The notes under the pieces were generated by a model. It had not been told where the DNA came from. It saw nothing but the letters and a program-made list of their open reading frames with translations, and did not search any database. From the NCBI GenBank assembly GCA_002427325.1, contig DIQS01000019.1:14478-39928 (forward strand): a stretch of DNA of 25,451 bases, read 5' to 3'. The translations under genes were made by a program, and so were the position numbers. Shown here piece by piece: positions 1 to 8,600 of the stretch. This stretch comes from Cloacimonetes bacterium UBA5456. GTDB lineage: Bacteria > Cloacimonadota > Cloacimonadia > Cloacimonadales > Cloacimonadaceae. Within the stretch, counting starts at the first letter, position 1. Each line of letters begins with the position of its first letter.

Positions 1-234
1 GAGGACGAAGAAGCCTGCGAAAGAACAGACTTTATCATGATGGGGCTCAGGCTTTTAGATGGCTTGGATTTGGGCGAATATCAGACGCGTTTCGCTGAGG
101 ATTTACTCGCCTCAAAAGCAAAAGAAATCAAGCGTTTGACAGAGCAAGACATGATCTTTCTCGATGGCAAGAGGCTCAAAATCCAGCCCCATGCTCTTTT
201 TATCTCAAATGCCGTAATCTCGGAGCTGATATGA
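1..234 (+). CDS. hemW: HemW-like radical SAM protein, C-terminal fragment
   Basis: The reading frame is open from the first base and ends with TGA at 232-234, so only the last 77 residues are visible. They match the C-terminal region of HemW, the coproporphyrinogen III oxidase-like radical SAM family now viewed as a heme chaperone: a phenylalanine/methionine stretch leading to GLRLLDGLDL, then YQTRF, a DGKRL segment and a final ISNAVISELI, the usual HemW ending. The radical SAM CxxxCxxC motif would lie upstream of the window. The stop overlaps the next start (ATGA at 231-234), which suggests translational coupling. HemN itself is less likely because its C-terminus ends differently. Confidence 0.8.
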   Translation, partial: EDEEACERTDFIMMGLRLLDGLDLGEYQTRFAEDLLASKAKEIKRLTEQDMIFLDGKRLKIQPHALFISNAVISELI

Positions 235-941
235 AGATAGATGACTTTATCTTGCAAATGCAAGAGCTCTTAAAAGGCAGCAGTTTTGCCAAAAGAACCT
301 GGATCGTAGGTGGAGTTCCGCGCGATCTTCAGCTCGGCAAGACTGACTTTCGAGATTTCGATCTCTGCATCGAACAGCGTTATGGTGCATCAAAACTTGC
401 CGAATATCTCAACAGAAAGCATCCGCCACTGAGTTATGAGATATTCCCTCGTTTTGCAACCGCAAAGCTTGTTTATGAGAGCTTTAGCTTGGACCTTGCC
501 CAAAGCAGAATCGAGCTCTATGAATCCGGCAGACGCTATCCCAAAACCCGTTTTGCAAGGGTCGATAAAGACTATCTGCGCCGCGATTTCACCATCAATT
601 CGCTATATCTAAACCTCTTTACAAAGGAGCTTAAAGACCCTTCCGGCAGTGCATTAAAGCACATTCAAGAAGGAAAGATTCAAACCATCCGAGCGCCGGA
701 AGAGGTGTTTTTGGAAGACAGCCTGCGCATACTCCGCGGGATCAGATTTGCCACGACCCTCGGTTTTGAGATTGAAGAAAACACGGCAGAAGCCATGAAA
801 AAACTCTCCTTCACTTGCCTGAAATTAAGCTCAAAAAACCTGAAATATGAGCTCGAGCAAATCGCAAATCACCCCCAAAAAGAGCGAGGAAAAAAGCTGC
901 TTTCGGACTTTTCTTTGAGCGAATTGCTTAAATTTCTCTAA
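231..941 (+). CDS. Short CCA-adding enzyme / poly(A) polymerase family nucleotidyltransferase
   Basis: A class II nucleotidyltransferase head of the tRNA CCA-adding/poly(A) polymerase family, expected to add nucleotides to RNA 3' ends. Visible motifs: GGVPRD at residues 27-32 (usual form GGxVRD; the second-last position is Pro here), catalytic DFD at 42-44, RRDFTINSL at 117-125 and RILRGIRF at 166-173 in the neck domain. The protein is 236 aa; bacterial members usually exceed 380 aa because they add body and tail (often HD) domains. It ends in a clean TAA shortly after the neck, so body and tail are missing. It overlaps hemW by 4 nt. It could be a genuine minimal form, a specialised A- or CC-adding enzyme, or a truncated gene; head motifs look intact. 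Confidence 0.8.
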   Translation: MKIDDFILQMQELLKGSSFAKRTWIVGGVPRDLQLGKTDFRDFDLCIEQRYGASKLAEYLNRKHPPLSYEIFPRFATAKLVYESFSLDLAQSRIELYESGRRYPKTRFARVDKDYLRRDFTINSLYLNLFTKELKDPSGSALKHIQEGKIQTIRAPEEVFLEDSLRILRGIRFATTLGFEIEENTAEAMKKLSFTCLKLSSKNLKYELEQIANHPQKERGKKLLSDFSLSELLKFL

Positions 942-1114
942 AATACTCTTTTCGTAGCCAAAGTCAAGAGCTTAACAGATTGATAATTATGCTTGCTAAG
1001 CCATGTCTTCCTTAGTGGGTTCAGCTTATCGTCTGCTTATGATATGCTCATGCCCATGACCACATCATGACCATATCATGACCAGAACCCAGTAAGGAAG
1101 CAGTGGAAAAATGC
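942..1114. other. Convergent intergenic gap
   Basis: Between the ends of the nucleotidyltransferase gene (plus) and the second CHR gene (minus). It is almost filled by the palindromic element at 1007-1100. I see no U-tract terminator for either gene; the palindrome could serve as a transcription barrier but has no T-run. Confidence 0.6.
1007..1100 (+). repeat. 94-bp palindromic repeat element, copy 1
   Basis: Terminal arms 1007-1022 (CTTCCTTAGTGGGTTC) and 1085-1100 (GAACCCAGTAAGGAAG) are inverted repeats with one mismatch in 16. Inside is a second inverted pair, ATGATATG at 1039-1046 and CATATCAT at 1072-1079, and three tandem 11-mers starting CATGACCA at 1055, 1066 and 1077. Positions 1039-1100 (62 nt) are identical in reverse complement to 15899-15960. 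No ORF is apparent in it. It resembles a MITE- or REP-type element lying between converging genes. I could not identify a known family. Confidence 0.8.
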
Positions 1115-1639
1115 TCAGGCGATGCCGAAAATTGCGCCAAAAATAGCGGCGAAAATTAGCAGGGTAAAGGGGCTGACTTTCCAGCGCCAAGTTGCAAAAA
1201 AACTGACGATAAATACACCGAGCGCAAAGGTGCTTTCCACCGCTTTGGGGAGGATCATAATCAATGCGGCGCCGATGAGTCCCACAGAGAGCAAGCGCAG
1301 GCGTTTGAATATCCTTTTAAACCACTCTAACTTCCTGAGTTTCATGTAAGTTACGGTAATCAACGCCATCACAATCAGCGAAGGCATTACCACGCCCAAT
1401 GTGCACACCAAAGAGCCCAAAACTCCCGCTTTGTGATAGCCCACGAAGGTTGCGGCGTTGATTGCGATTGGTCCCGGCGTCATCTGCGAGATTGCCACCA
1501 CTTGCATAAATTCCTGCTGAGTGAGCCAAGGATTGATCAGCACCACCTCTTGGCGTATCATCGCGAGTATGGCATATCCGCCGCCAAAACTGAAAAGTCC
1601 GATTTTGAAAAAGGTGAGAAACATAGTAAGTAGAATCAT
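1115..1639 (-). CDS. Chromate transporter family (CHR) protein, half-size, second of pair
   Basis: A 174-aa, very hydrophobic inner-membrane protein of the CHR (ChrA) family, which moves chromate or other oxyanions. The N-terminal GLFSFGGGYAILAMI, the EEF-like QQEFMQV and the MTPGPIAINAATFVGY segments are the CHR signatures. Members occur as ~400-aa two-domain proteins or, as here, as adjacent single-domain proteins likely to form heterodimers. ATG overlaps the stop of the upstream CHR gene (ATGA at 1636-1639), so translation is probably coupled. Actual substrate is not deducible; chromate resistance is a family label only. Confidence 0.85.
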   Translation of the reverse strand: MILLTMFLTFFKIGLFSFGGGYAILAMIRQEVVLINPWLTQQEFMQVVAISQMTPGPIAINAATFVGYHKAGVLGSLVCTLGVVMPSLIVMALITVTYMKLRKLEWFKRIFKRLRLLSVGLIGAALIMILPKAVESTFALGVFIVSFFATWRWKVSPFTLLIFAAIFGAIFGIA

Positions 1640-2178
1640 TTACGGGTCTCCCACAAGGTATAAGCGATGCTGAGCAAGATGATGATCACGGGGGTGACAT
1701 TGAGCAGCCCTACGAGCAGTGCGGCGATGAAGGGAAACCAGATATTATGCTTGTTGATTCCGCTCTTTTTTGCCATGTCGATCAGCGGCACGGCGATGAG
1801 TGCGACCACGGCGGGTTCGAGCGCACTAAATGCTTTGCGCACAACCTTTTGCTCTGCAAATTCTTGAAATAGCATGGCAATGGCTATGATGATTACAAAA
1901 GAGGGGAGAACTGTGCCCAAAACCGCTACTAACATGCCGGGGATGCCTTGCGCATTGTAGCCGGAATAGATGCTGATATTAACGGCGATGGGACCGGGAC
2001 TGCTCTGAGCGGCGGCAAGTCCATCCAAAAACTCTTCTTCGCTAAGCCATTTCTGCTTTTCACAAACCTCTCGTTTGATCAGAGGAATCATGGCGTATCC
2101 GCCACCCAAGGTGAAGCCGCCTATCTTCAGAAAGGAGAAAAAGATGCTCCATAGTTTCTTAAAATTATACTTTTTCAA
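1636..2178 (-). CDS. Chromate transporter family (CHR) protein, half-size, first of pair
   Basis: A 180-aa CHR-family membrane protein. Visible signatures are FLKIGGFTLGGGYAMIPLI near residues 16-34, EEEFLDGLAAAQSSPGPIAVN and a SGYNAQGIPG stretch, followed by several hydrophobic helices. It starts with TTG at 2178-2176; a GGTGG ribosome-binding site (complement of 2185-2189) sits 6 nt upstream and supports this unusual start. The start lies 14 nt inside the end of ispG, and the stop overlaps the second CHR gene by 4 nt, so all three are probably co-transcribed. The paralogous half-size protein downstream is the expected partner. Confidence 0.85.
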   Translation of the reverse strand: MKKYNFKKLWSIFFSFLKIGGFTLGGGYAMIPLIKREVCEKQKWLSEEEFLDGLAAAQSSPGPIAVNISIYSGYNAQGIPGMLVAVLGTVLPSFVIIIAIAMLFQEFAEQKVVRKAFSALEPAVVALIAVPLIDMAKKSGINKHNIWFPFIAALLVGLLNVTPVIIILLSIAYTLWETRK

Positions 2179-3220
2179 TTAGTTCCACCAATTTGTCCAA
2201 TAGCTTATCTTCGGGGTATTTGCCTACGATTTCGCCTTTTGCGAAGATGAGACCTTCGCCTATGCCGCCCGCTATGCCAAAATCGGCTTCACGTGCTTCA
2301 CCGGGGCCGTTTACTGCGCAGCCCATCACGGCGACGGTGAGATTTCTATCTTGATAGTTTTCCAGCGCCTTTTCCACCCTTTGCGCCAGTCCGATGAGGT
2401 CGATGCGAGTTCTGCCGCAAGTGGGGCAAGATACGATATTCAAGCCTTTCCTCAGCCCTAATGCCACGAGGATTTGGCGCGCTACATACACCTCCTGCAC
2501 GGGGTCTGCGGTGAGGCTGATGCGCAGTGTGTCGCCGATGCCTTCGCTGAGCAAGATGCCTATTCCCATGGCACTCTTGATGCTGCCCAAAAGCAGGGTG
2601 CCGGCTTCGGTGACGCCGAGATGCAAGGGGTAGTCCACGCGGCGGGAAAGCTCTCGATAACTATCTAACATGAGCGGGAGATTCGAGGCTTTTGCAGAGA
2701 TTTTGATGTCATAAAAACCCAGTTCTTCGAGGATGTGGACGTGGGAGAGCGCGGCTTCCACCATCGCCTCTTTGCCGTGGCCATATTTGGCGAGTAAGTC
2801 CTTGGGCAAAGAGCCGCTATTTACACCGATGCGGATGGGGATTTGGCGGTCTTTGGCGGCGGAGACAAGCTCTTGAACTTTTGCCTTACTGCCGATATTG
2901 CCGGGGTTTATCCTCAGTCCATCGATGCCGTTTGCTATGGCGGCGAGCGCTAAGTTGTGGTCAAAGTGGATGTCTGCAACCAAGGGGAGATCGCTGTAGC
3001 CTTTAAGTGCTGTAATCGCTTGTGCATCATCTATATCCATCACAGAAAAGCGGATGATTTCACAACCGGCGGCGGCAAGACGGCGGATTTGCTCCCCGGC
3101 TTTGGGGACATCTGAAGTCTTGACGCTGAGCATGCTCTGTATGCTGACGGGGTTTTCACCACCGATCAAAACATCGCCGAGCCTGATGGGACGTGTTTTT
3201 TTACGCAAATTTTCTTTCAT
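2165..3220 (-). CDS. ispG: 4-hydroxy-3-methylbut-2-enyl diphosphate synthase (flavodoxin/ferredoxin type)
   Basis: IspG converts 2-C-methyl-D-erythritol 2,4-cyclodiphosphate to HMBPP in the MEP isoprenoid pathway, using a [4Fe-4S] cluster. The sequence shows the TIM-barrel start RPIRLGDVLIGG...SIQSMLSVKTSD, then GIDGLRINPGNIG, and the C-terminal cluster domain with CPTCGR and MGCAVNGPGEA, which supply the three cysteines and the Glu ligand. I place the start at ATG 3220, giving 351 aa, the normal bacterial length. An in-frame ATG at 3301 would add 27 residues unlike the family and has no ribosome-binding site. It heads a minus-strand unit with the two CHR genes; a functional link between them is not evident. 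Confidence 0.95.
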   Translation of the reverse strand: MKENLRKKTRPIRLGDVLIGGENPVSIQSMLSVKTSDVPKAGEQIRRLAAAGCEIIRFSVMDIDDAQAITALKGYSDLPLVADIHFDHNLALAAIANGIDGLRINPGNIGSKAKVQELVSAAKDRQIPIRIGVNSGSLPKDLLAKYGHGKEAMVEAALSHVHILEELGFYDIKISAKASNLPLMLDSYRELSRRVDYPLHLGVTEAGTLLLGSIKSAMGIGILLSEGIGDTLRISLTADPVQEVYVARQILVALGLRKGLNIVSCPTCGRTRIDLIGLAQRVEKALENYQDRNLTVAVMGCAVNGPGEAREADFGIAGGIGEGLIFAKGEIVGKYPEDKLLDKLVELIEKV

Positions 3221-3402
3221 GCGCGCACCATGCTGTGACTTTGTTCTTTTGTCAAATAGAAAGTTTTGCAACTGTGTATTTTGCGTGCTATAAAGCCTCA
3301 TAAAAGTGGATTTGAAAAGCCGCTAAAAGATTTTGCTTGACAAGAGGGGGCTTAAAATCAGATGTTATCACAAAATCGGCGTTATCTGTCGAAATAGTAT
3401 AT

Positions 3403-3409
3403 AAGGAGA
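3403..3409 (+). promoter_or_regulatory. Strong ribosome-binding site that fixes a TTG start
   Basis: AAGGAGA lies 6 nt before TTG at 3416. No in-frame ATG nearby would preserve the signal peptide, so this site decides the start. Confidence 0.7.
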
Positions 3410-3415
3410 ATTGCC

Positions 3416-4693
3416 TTGATAAATAGAATTCACTCAAGACGGACTAAGACCTGCTTAATAATGATCTTAGCTATGTTCTCCTTTGCGCTTCTTTCTGCTG
3501 AGATTCTCATCCCCATGGATAGAACGCAGACCGACCACCTCAAGGCTTATGGGATTGCATTTGCCGGGCTCAAAGATGAGATGGTGGTAAAATGGCTGCT
3601 GAACTATCGTGGCGGCAGTTTTCTCTTTCCCGATAGCCCTCAAATCGTGGCGCTTTGCAACATCCGTGGCGTTCGCTTTGAAAGCGTCTCAAGTTCCACC
3701 GTGGCAAACATCTATCAAAGCATCCAAGAGGCGAATATGGAGGTGATCACGCTGGAAAAAGAGCCCAAGATCGCCGTATATACTCCGCCGAATTCTTTGC
3801 CTTGGGACGATGCTGTCACCATGGCACTGGAATATGCCGAGATCGAATATGACAAGCTTTGGGATGATGAGGTTTTGCAGGGGAAACTCAGCGACTATGA
3901 CTGGCTGCATCTGCATCATGAGGACTTTACGGGGCAATATGGCAAGTTTTATGGCTCTTATCGTAATGCGGACTGGTATCTCGAAGAAGTTCGCATCAAC
4001 GAATCCTCAGCGCGGAAAAACGGCTATGCAAAGGTCTGGCAGCTCAAGCATGATATCGCTGAGAAAATACGCGACTATGTGGTCTCCGGCGGCTTTCTCT
4101 TTGCGATGTGTGCCGCAACTGATACCATCGATATTGCACTCGCTGCTCGTGGCGTGGATATCGTTGATAGTGCGATAGATGGCGATGGGATTGATCCGGA
4201 TTATGACAGCAAATTGAATTTCGATCGCTGCTTTGCTTTTGAAAACTTCAAACTCACCACAAATCCTTATATTTATCAATATTCCGACATCGATGCCACG
4301 GATAATAGTAAGATGCGCGGGGCGGAAGGAGACTATTTCTTGCTCTTTGATTTTTCCGCGAAATATGACCCCGTGCCCACCATGCTCACTCAAAATCACA
4401 CGGCGATCGTGAATGGATTTATGGGGCAGACCACCTCTTTCTTTCGCAACAAAGTAAAAAAGAGCGTTATCATCCTTGCGGAAGTGCCCGGTCAAGAAGA
4501 TGTTAAGTATATTCATGGCAACTTGGGCAAAGGCACTTTCACCTTCTATGGCGGGCACGATCCTGAGGATTATCAGCACTTTGTGGGTGATCCCGAGACG
4601 GTGCTCGACCTTCATAAAAACTCTCCGGGATATAGATTGATCCTCAATAATGTCCTCTTCCCGGCAGCCGAGAAAAAGAAACTTAAAACCTAA
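3416..4693 (+). CDS. Secreted glutamine-amidotransferase-like protein
   Basis: A 425-aa protein with a Sec signal peptide (basic residues, hydrophobic segment about 13-26, likely cleavage after LLSA). The mature part contains an alpha/beta region with YDWLHLHHEDFTG (161-173) and GGFLFAMC (225-232), which looks like the nucleophile elbow of class I glutamine amidotransferase or ThuA-like folds, with Cys232 as candidate nucleophile. Related proteins in Bacteroidetes-like genomes are, as I recall, sometimes labelled asparagine synthetase B, which I think is unsupported. It starts at TTG with a strong ribosome-binding site. It precedes the MCE gene by only a few nucleotides, suggesting an envelope role. 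Enzymatic activity is unproven. Confidence 0.6.
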   Translation: MINRIHSRRTKTCLIMILAMFSFALLSAEILIPMDRTQTDHLKAYGIAFAGLKDEMVVKWLLNYRGGSFLFPDSPQIVALCNIRGVRFESVSSSTVANIYQSIQEANMEVITLEKEPKIAVYTPPNSLPWDDAVTMALEYAEIEYDKLWDDEVLQGKLSDYDWLHLHHEDFTGQYGKFYGSYRNADWYLEEVRINESSARKNGYAKVWQLKHDIAEKIRDYVVSGGFLFAMCAATDTIDIALAARGVDIVDSAIDGDGIDPDYDSKLNFDRCFAFENFKLTTNPYIYQYSDIDATDNSKMRGAEGDYFLLFDFSAKYDPVPTMLTQNHTAIVNGFMGQTTSFFRNKVKKSVIILAEVPGQEDVKYIHGNLGKGTFTFYGGHDPEDYQHFVGDPETVLDLHKNSPGYRLILNNVLFPAAEKKKLKT

Positions 4694-4708
4694 AAAGAAT
4701 TGAACGTT

Positions 4709-5608
4709 ATGGCGAAATTTTATCAACATCTCCGCAGCACAAGGATCAAGACCGGAATCTGGACTTTGATCATCCTTCTCATCCTGCTTTTTGGCTATCT
4801 CTGGCTCACAAATCGGTTAGAGCTTAAAAGTCAGCAAAATCTTAAGGTGCTCTTCACCAACGTGATGGGGCTGGAAACCGGTGATAAGATCATGTATCGC
4901 GGCATGGAAGCGGGGCGAATCAAGAGCGTTGTGCTGCACCCGCAGGGCATTCTTGTGAGTGGCAATATCTCCACTCAAATCATTCTATATGAAGGCAGTA
5001 GGTTCTATATAGAGGACAGCCTCATGGGCAGCAAAAGCCTCAATATCGAGCCGGGAAGTAAGAAAGAACAGTTAGACCTCAGCCAGATACAGCTCGGTGA
5101 AGACCCATCCGGCATGATGGCGATGATCGCCAAGGCAGGCAAAACTTTGACGCAAGTGGATGAAATCCTGCTCTCTATCCGCCGCAATGGCGGCATCATC
5201 GATCAAGGTGAAAGCCTGATTAGGCGAGCGGATGGCACGCTCAGAAGTGCACAAAGCGGGATCGATTCGCTCAAAGACGAGTTCTCGGTTTTGATAGGCG
5301 AGGTGGATGAACTCACGGGACGCATCAATCTCTTCGTGGATGAAAGCCAAGATCATCTCTTGCAGACGATTAAGGTGGCTCCTGCGACGATGGGTAGGGT
5401 GAATAGCACCCTGGATAGTCTCAGCGTGCTTAGCGCAAAACTCAATCGCAGCGTGGATGCCATCTCCGATGGAAAAGGTAGCGCGGGCAAGATTCTCACC
5501 GATGATGAGCTTTATAACAATATCCTGCAATCAGTTGACAAACTGGATCAGCTCATCGAAGACATCAAAGCAAACCCGAAGAAATATATCAAGATTTCCA
5601 TATTTTAG
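4709..5608 (+). CDS. MCE/MlaD-family lipid-transport protein
   Basis: An inner-membrane-anchored periplasmic protein of the MCE family, which binds and passes phospholipids between membranes. One transmembrane helix lies at about 15-34; the MCE domain covers about 45-117 (LKVLFTNVMGLETGDKIMYR, then AGRIKSVVL and GSKSLNIEPG). The rest is long helical coiled-coil-like sequence ending in DDELYNNILQSVDKLDQLIE and NPKKYIKISIF, a common C-terminus of MCE proteins. I chose ATG 4709 because AAGAA at 4695-4699 is 9 nt upstream; a TTG at 4700 is possible but has no spacing. No MlaE permease or MlaF ATPase is present in the window, so those partners must be elsewhere. Confidence 0.88.
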   Translation: MAKFYQHLRSTRIKTGIWTLIILLILLFGYLWLTNRLELKSQQNLKVLFTNVMGLETGDKIMYRGMEAGRIKSVVLHPQGILVSGNISTQIILYEGSRFYIEDSLMGSKSLNIEPGSKKEQLDLSQIQLGEDPSGMMAMIAKAGKTLTQVDEILLSIRRNGGIIDQGESLIRRADGTLRSAQSGIDSLKDEFSVLIGEVDELTGRINLFVDESQDHLLQTIKVAPATMGRVNSTLDSLSVLSAKLNRSVDAISDGKGSAGKILTDDELYNNILQSVDKLDQLIEDIKANPKKYIKISIF

Positions 5609-5611
5609 CTT

Positions 5612-8600
5612 ATGAAAAAGATAATATCTCTCTGGCTACTCTTAACTGCAACTCTTTTGGGTGCAGTGAGCTACGGTAAGAACAAGGTCAATGCAGTGCC
5701 TCAGGATTGGTCAACTCTGAGCACCATGCATTTTGATATTTATTTCCCCGCCGGAGAAGATGAATTTGGGCGCACAGCCGCACTCATGGCGGAGGATATC
5801 TACTACTATCTCAAAGATAATCTCAAATATCCTTTGATTAGCCGCATCCCTGTTATCTTTTATTCGTCTAAGACCGACTTTCAGGCGACAAATATCATCA
5901 CTTCGCTCCTCTCGGAAGGGGTGGGCGGCTTCACCGAGAGCCTGCGTAATCGGGTGGCTGTTCCCTTTGATGGTAGCTATTACAATCTCGAAAAGCTTTT
6001 GGCGCATGAGCTTACTCATGCCTATGTGAACGCTTTGGACAATCGCATCGTGAATGCGGTGGAAAACCTGCGTCCCACATCTTTCCCATTTTGGTTTTCA
6101 GAAGGCTTGCCGGAATATCTCTCCATCGGCAATGAAGACGACTATAACAACATGTTTATCATGGACATGGTGGTCAATGAAGTATCTACTTCCTTGGATT
6201 ATAGCAGCGGATATTATGCCTATCGTTTGGGCGAAAGCTTCCTGGGATATATCGCTGAAGTCTATGGGCGTGATAAGGTTAGCGAGTATTTCTACACAAT
6301 TCGCACGATGAATAATCTCGAAGAATCCACTAAGCGCGTATTTGGGATGAAGTTTGACGAGTTGGAATCGCGCTGGAAATATCAGCTCAAGCGGGATTAT
6401 TTTCCCGTGATCAACTCACATCTCGTGCCGCAAGAAACACTTGAGAGGCGAACCGACCACAAAGAAGATGGCTCATATATGAATTTCTCGCCGCGCTTTT
6501 CTCCGGATGGTAGCCGTTATGCCTATCTATCCGATGCAGGGGCACGGCTCAGCGTCTGGCTTGCAGGCAGTCACGGCATCTCGAAGCCAAAGAAGATCAT
6601 CACCGGCGAAAAGAGCGGGAAGATGGAAGAATTCTATTTCAGGCGCACAAATCTGAGCTGGTTTCCCGATGGCAAGAGGCTGGCATTTGCAGCAAAAAGC
6701 TCTACGGGGGATAGGATTCATATCCTTGATGTGGATAAAGGCAAGATCATAGAAAGTATTAAGATGCCAGAGCTTACCGCTATCTTTGAACTCGATGTTT
6801 CCCCTGATGGGAAGAGCATCGTGTTTAGCGGACAAGAAAAGATCAAGTGTGACCTATATCTCTTTGATCTGGAAAAGAGGGAGCTTACGCGCCTGACTGA
6901 TGACAGCTATTTCGATGCTCAACCGCGCTTTTCACCGGATGGAAACAAAGTTGTTTTCAGTTCTGAGCGCATAAAAGGTGATAATATAGGCAAATATGGC
7001 TATTTTGGGAACCTGATTTCCGGCATCTTTGAGCTTGATATCGCCAGCAAAGAGATGTGGCAAATCACGGACGGAGTGCATGCTTCGCAGTGGCCTATGT
7101 ATCTGCAAGATGGGCGTATAGTCTATGTGAGCAGCGAGGACGGCATCTCAAACCTGCGTCTCATTGATCCCCAGCGTAAGGTCCAAGCACAACTCACGCA
7201 GCTATTGTGCGGAACCTTCAATGCAGATATCTCCTCAGACCTCGATCATCTGGTCTTATCTAACTATTTTGACAGTGCTTGGGACATCTATTTCGGCATC
7301 TCACCGTTGGATGATCTCGTGTATGAAGGCGTTGCCGAGCCACAGCAAGTGCAGCTTGATCAAGACCTTTTGGATGGGATAGACTTTGAGCTTTTAAACA
7401 ACTACGGTCCGCGCAAGAAAGATAAGACGACGCGTGCAAAACCCGCATATCAGGAGATTCGCCGTCCTTGGATTAGTGGCTTTGAGCCCTCTTTGCCGGA
7501 TAGCAATCTCATCCATGCAAACTATTCTTGGGATGAAAGACCGCAAGAGCCTTCCGAAGAGTCGCCTAAGATCAAGAAATATCGTCCGACCTTCGCCTTG
7601 GATAGCGTGTGGGGCGGGCTGGCATATTCCTCTTCCTACGGCGTTTTAGGAAGCATTGAGCTCGGGCTCAGTGATCTCATGGGAGATCATGCAATCGGGA
7701 TCAATCTCGGGCTCTCAGACCGCCTCAAAGAGACTAATGTCGTGCTCTCATACACCTATCTCAAACACAGGCTGGATGTGGGCGGAGGCGTGTTTAATCT
7801 CTTTGATGAGACCTATGCCAGAGCGCTTCGACCAGAGGGATGGGACTACTATCGCTATCGCCAATATCAAACCGGAGTGTTTGCCTCTCTGCGCTATCCT
7901 TTCAGCCGTTTTATGCGCATGGAGTTTGACAATATGTTCTACAACTATCGGCTGAACTTAGACTATCTGCCAAATCAGAACATAGACAGCGGAGTGTGGA
8001 TCAAGGATGTTGCCTCTGTGGACGGCTTTATCTATACCCCCGCAGTGAGCTTTGTCTTTGATAATGCGCTCTATGGCTCAACGGGGCCGATGCTGGGCAC
8101 TCGTGGGATATATTCTGTGCAAAAGAGCTTTGCTAAGAACGATCTGGATAACATGACCCACATTGCCGACTTTCGTAAATACATCCTCTTTTCAAAGCGC
8201 TATTGTCTTGCGATGAAGCTGAATGGCGGCTATAGTCATGGCTCTTCTCCCTCTCGCTTTTCGCTGGGTGGATATAGCGGGATTCGAGCTTTGTCCTACA
8301 ACCTTGCCGGCAATAAGAAGGTCTTGAGCAGTGTGGAACTGAGATTCCCCATGGTAGATAACCTTTCCATGGCCTTTCCTTTGCCCATCACTCTGGGCGG
8401 CATCCGCGGTTCTGCCTATATCGATGTAGGCGCCGTTTGGGATGAAAGCAAGCTTTTTAGAGGCGTGAAGAACGGACGCCTCGAGGATATCAAATTAGGC
8501 TATGGCTTTGGACCTCGCATGAATCTCGGCTATTTCGTGCTCAAAATGGACATCTCGTGGCAGAGCGACCTCTCAAAGATCTCAAAACCTCAGGTATATC

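Noticed and set aside
1055..1087. CRISPR-like array
   Set aside because: The three 11-mers are contiguous without spacers and lie within a palindromic element.
3221..3301. Longer IspG start at ATG 3301
   Set aside because: The extra 27 residues are not family-like and there is no ribosome-binding site; ATG 3220 gives normal length.
3337..3365. Promoter from TTGACA at 3337 for the plus-strand operon
   Set aside because: A perfect -35 box, but no acceptable -10 at 16-18 nt; the spacer to TTATCA is 22 nt.
4007..4729. Long antisense ORF on the minus strand
   Set aside because: Lies wholly against the amidotransferase-like and MCE genes, has no recognisable domain or ribosome-binding site; a frame shadow.
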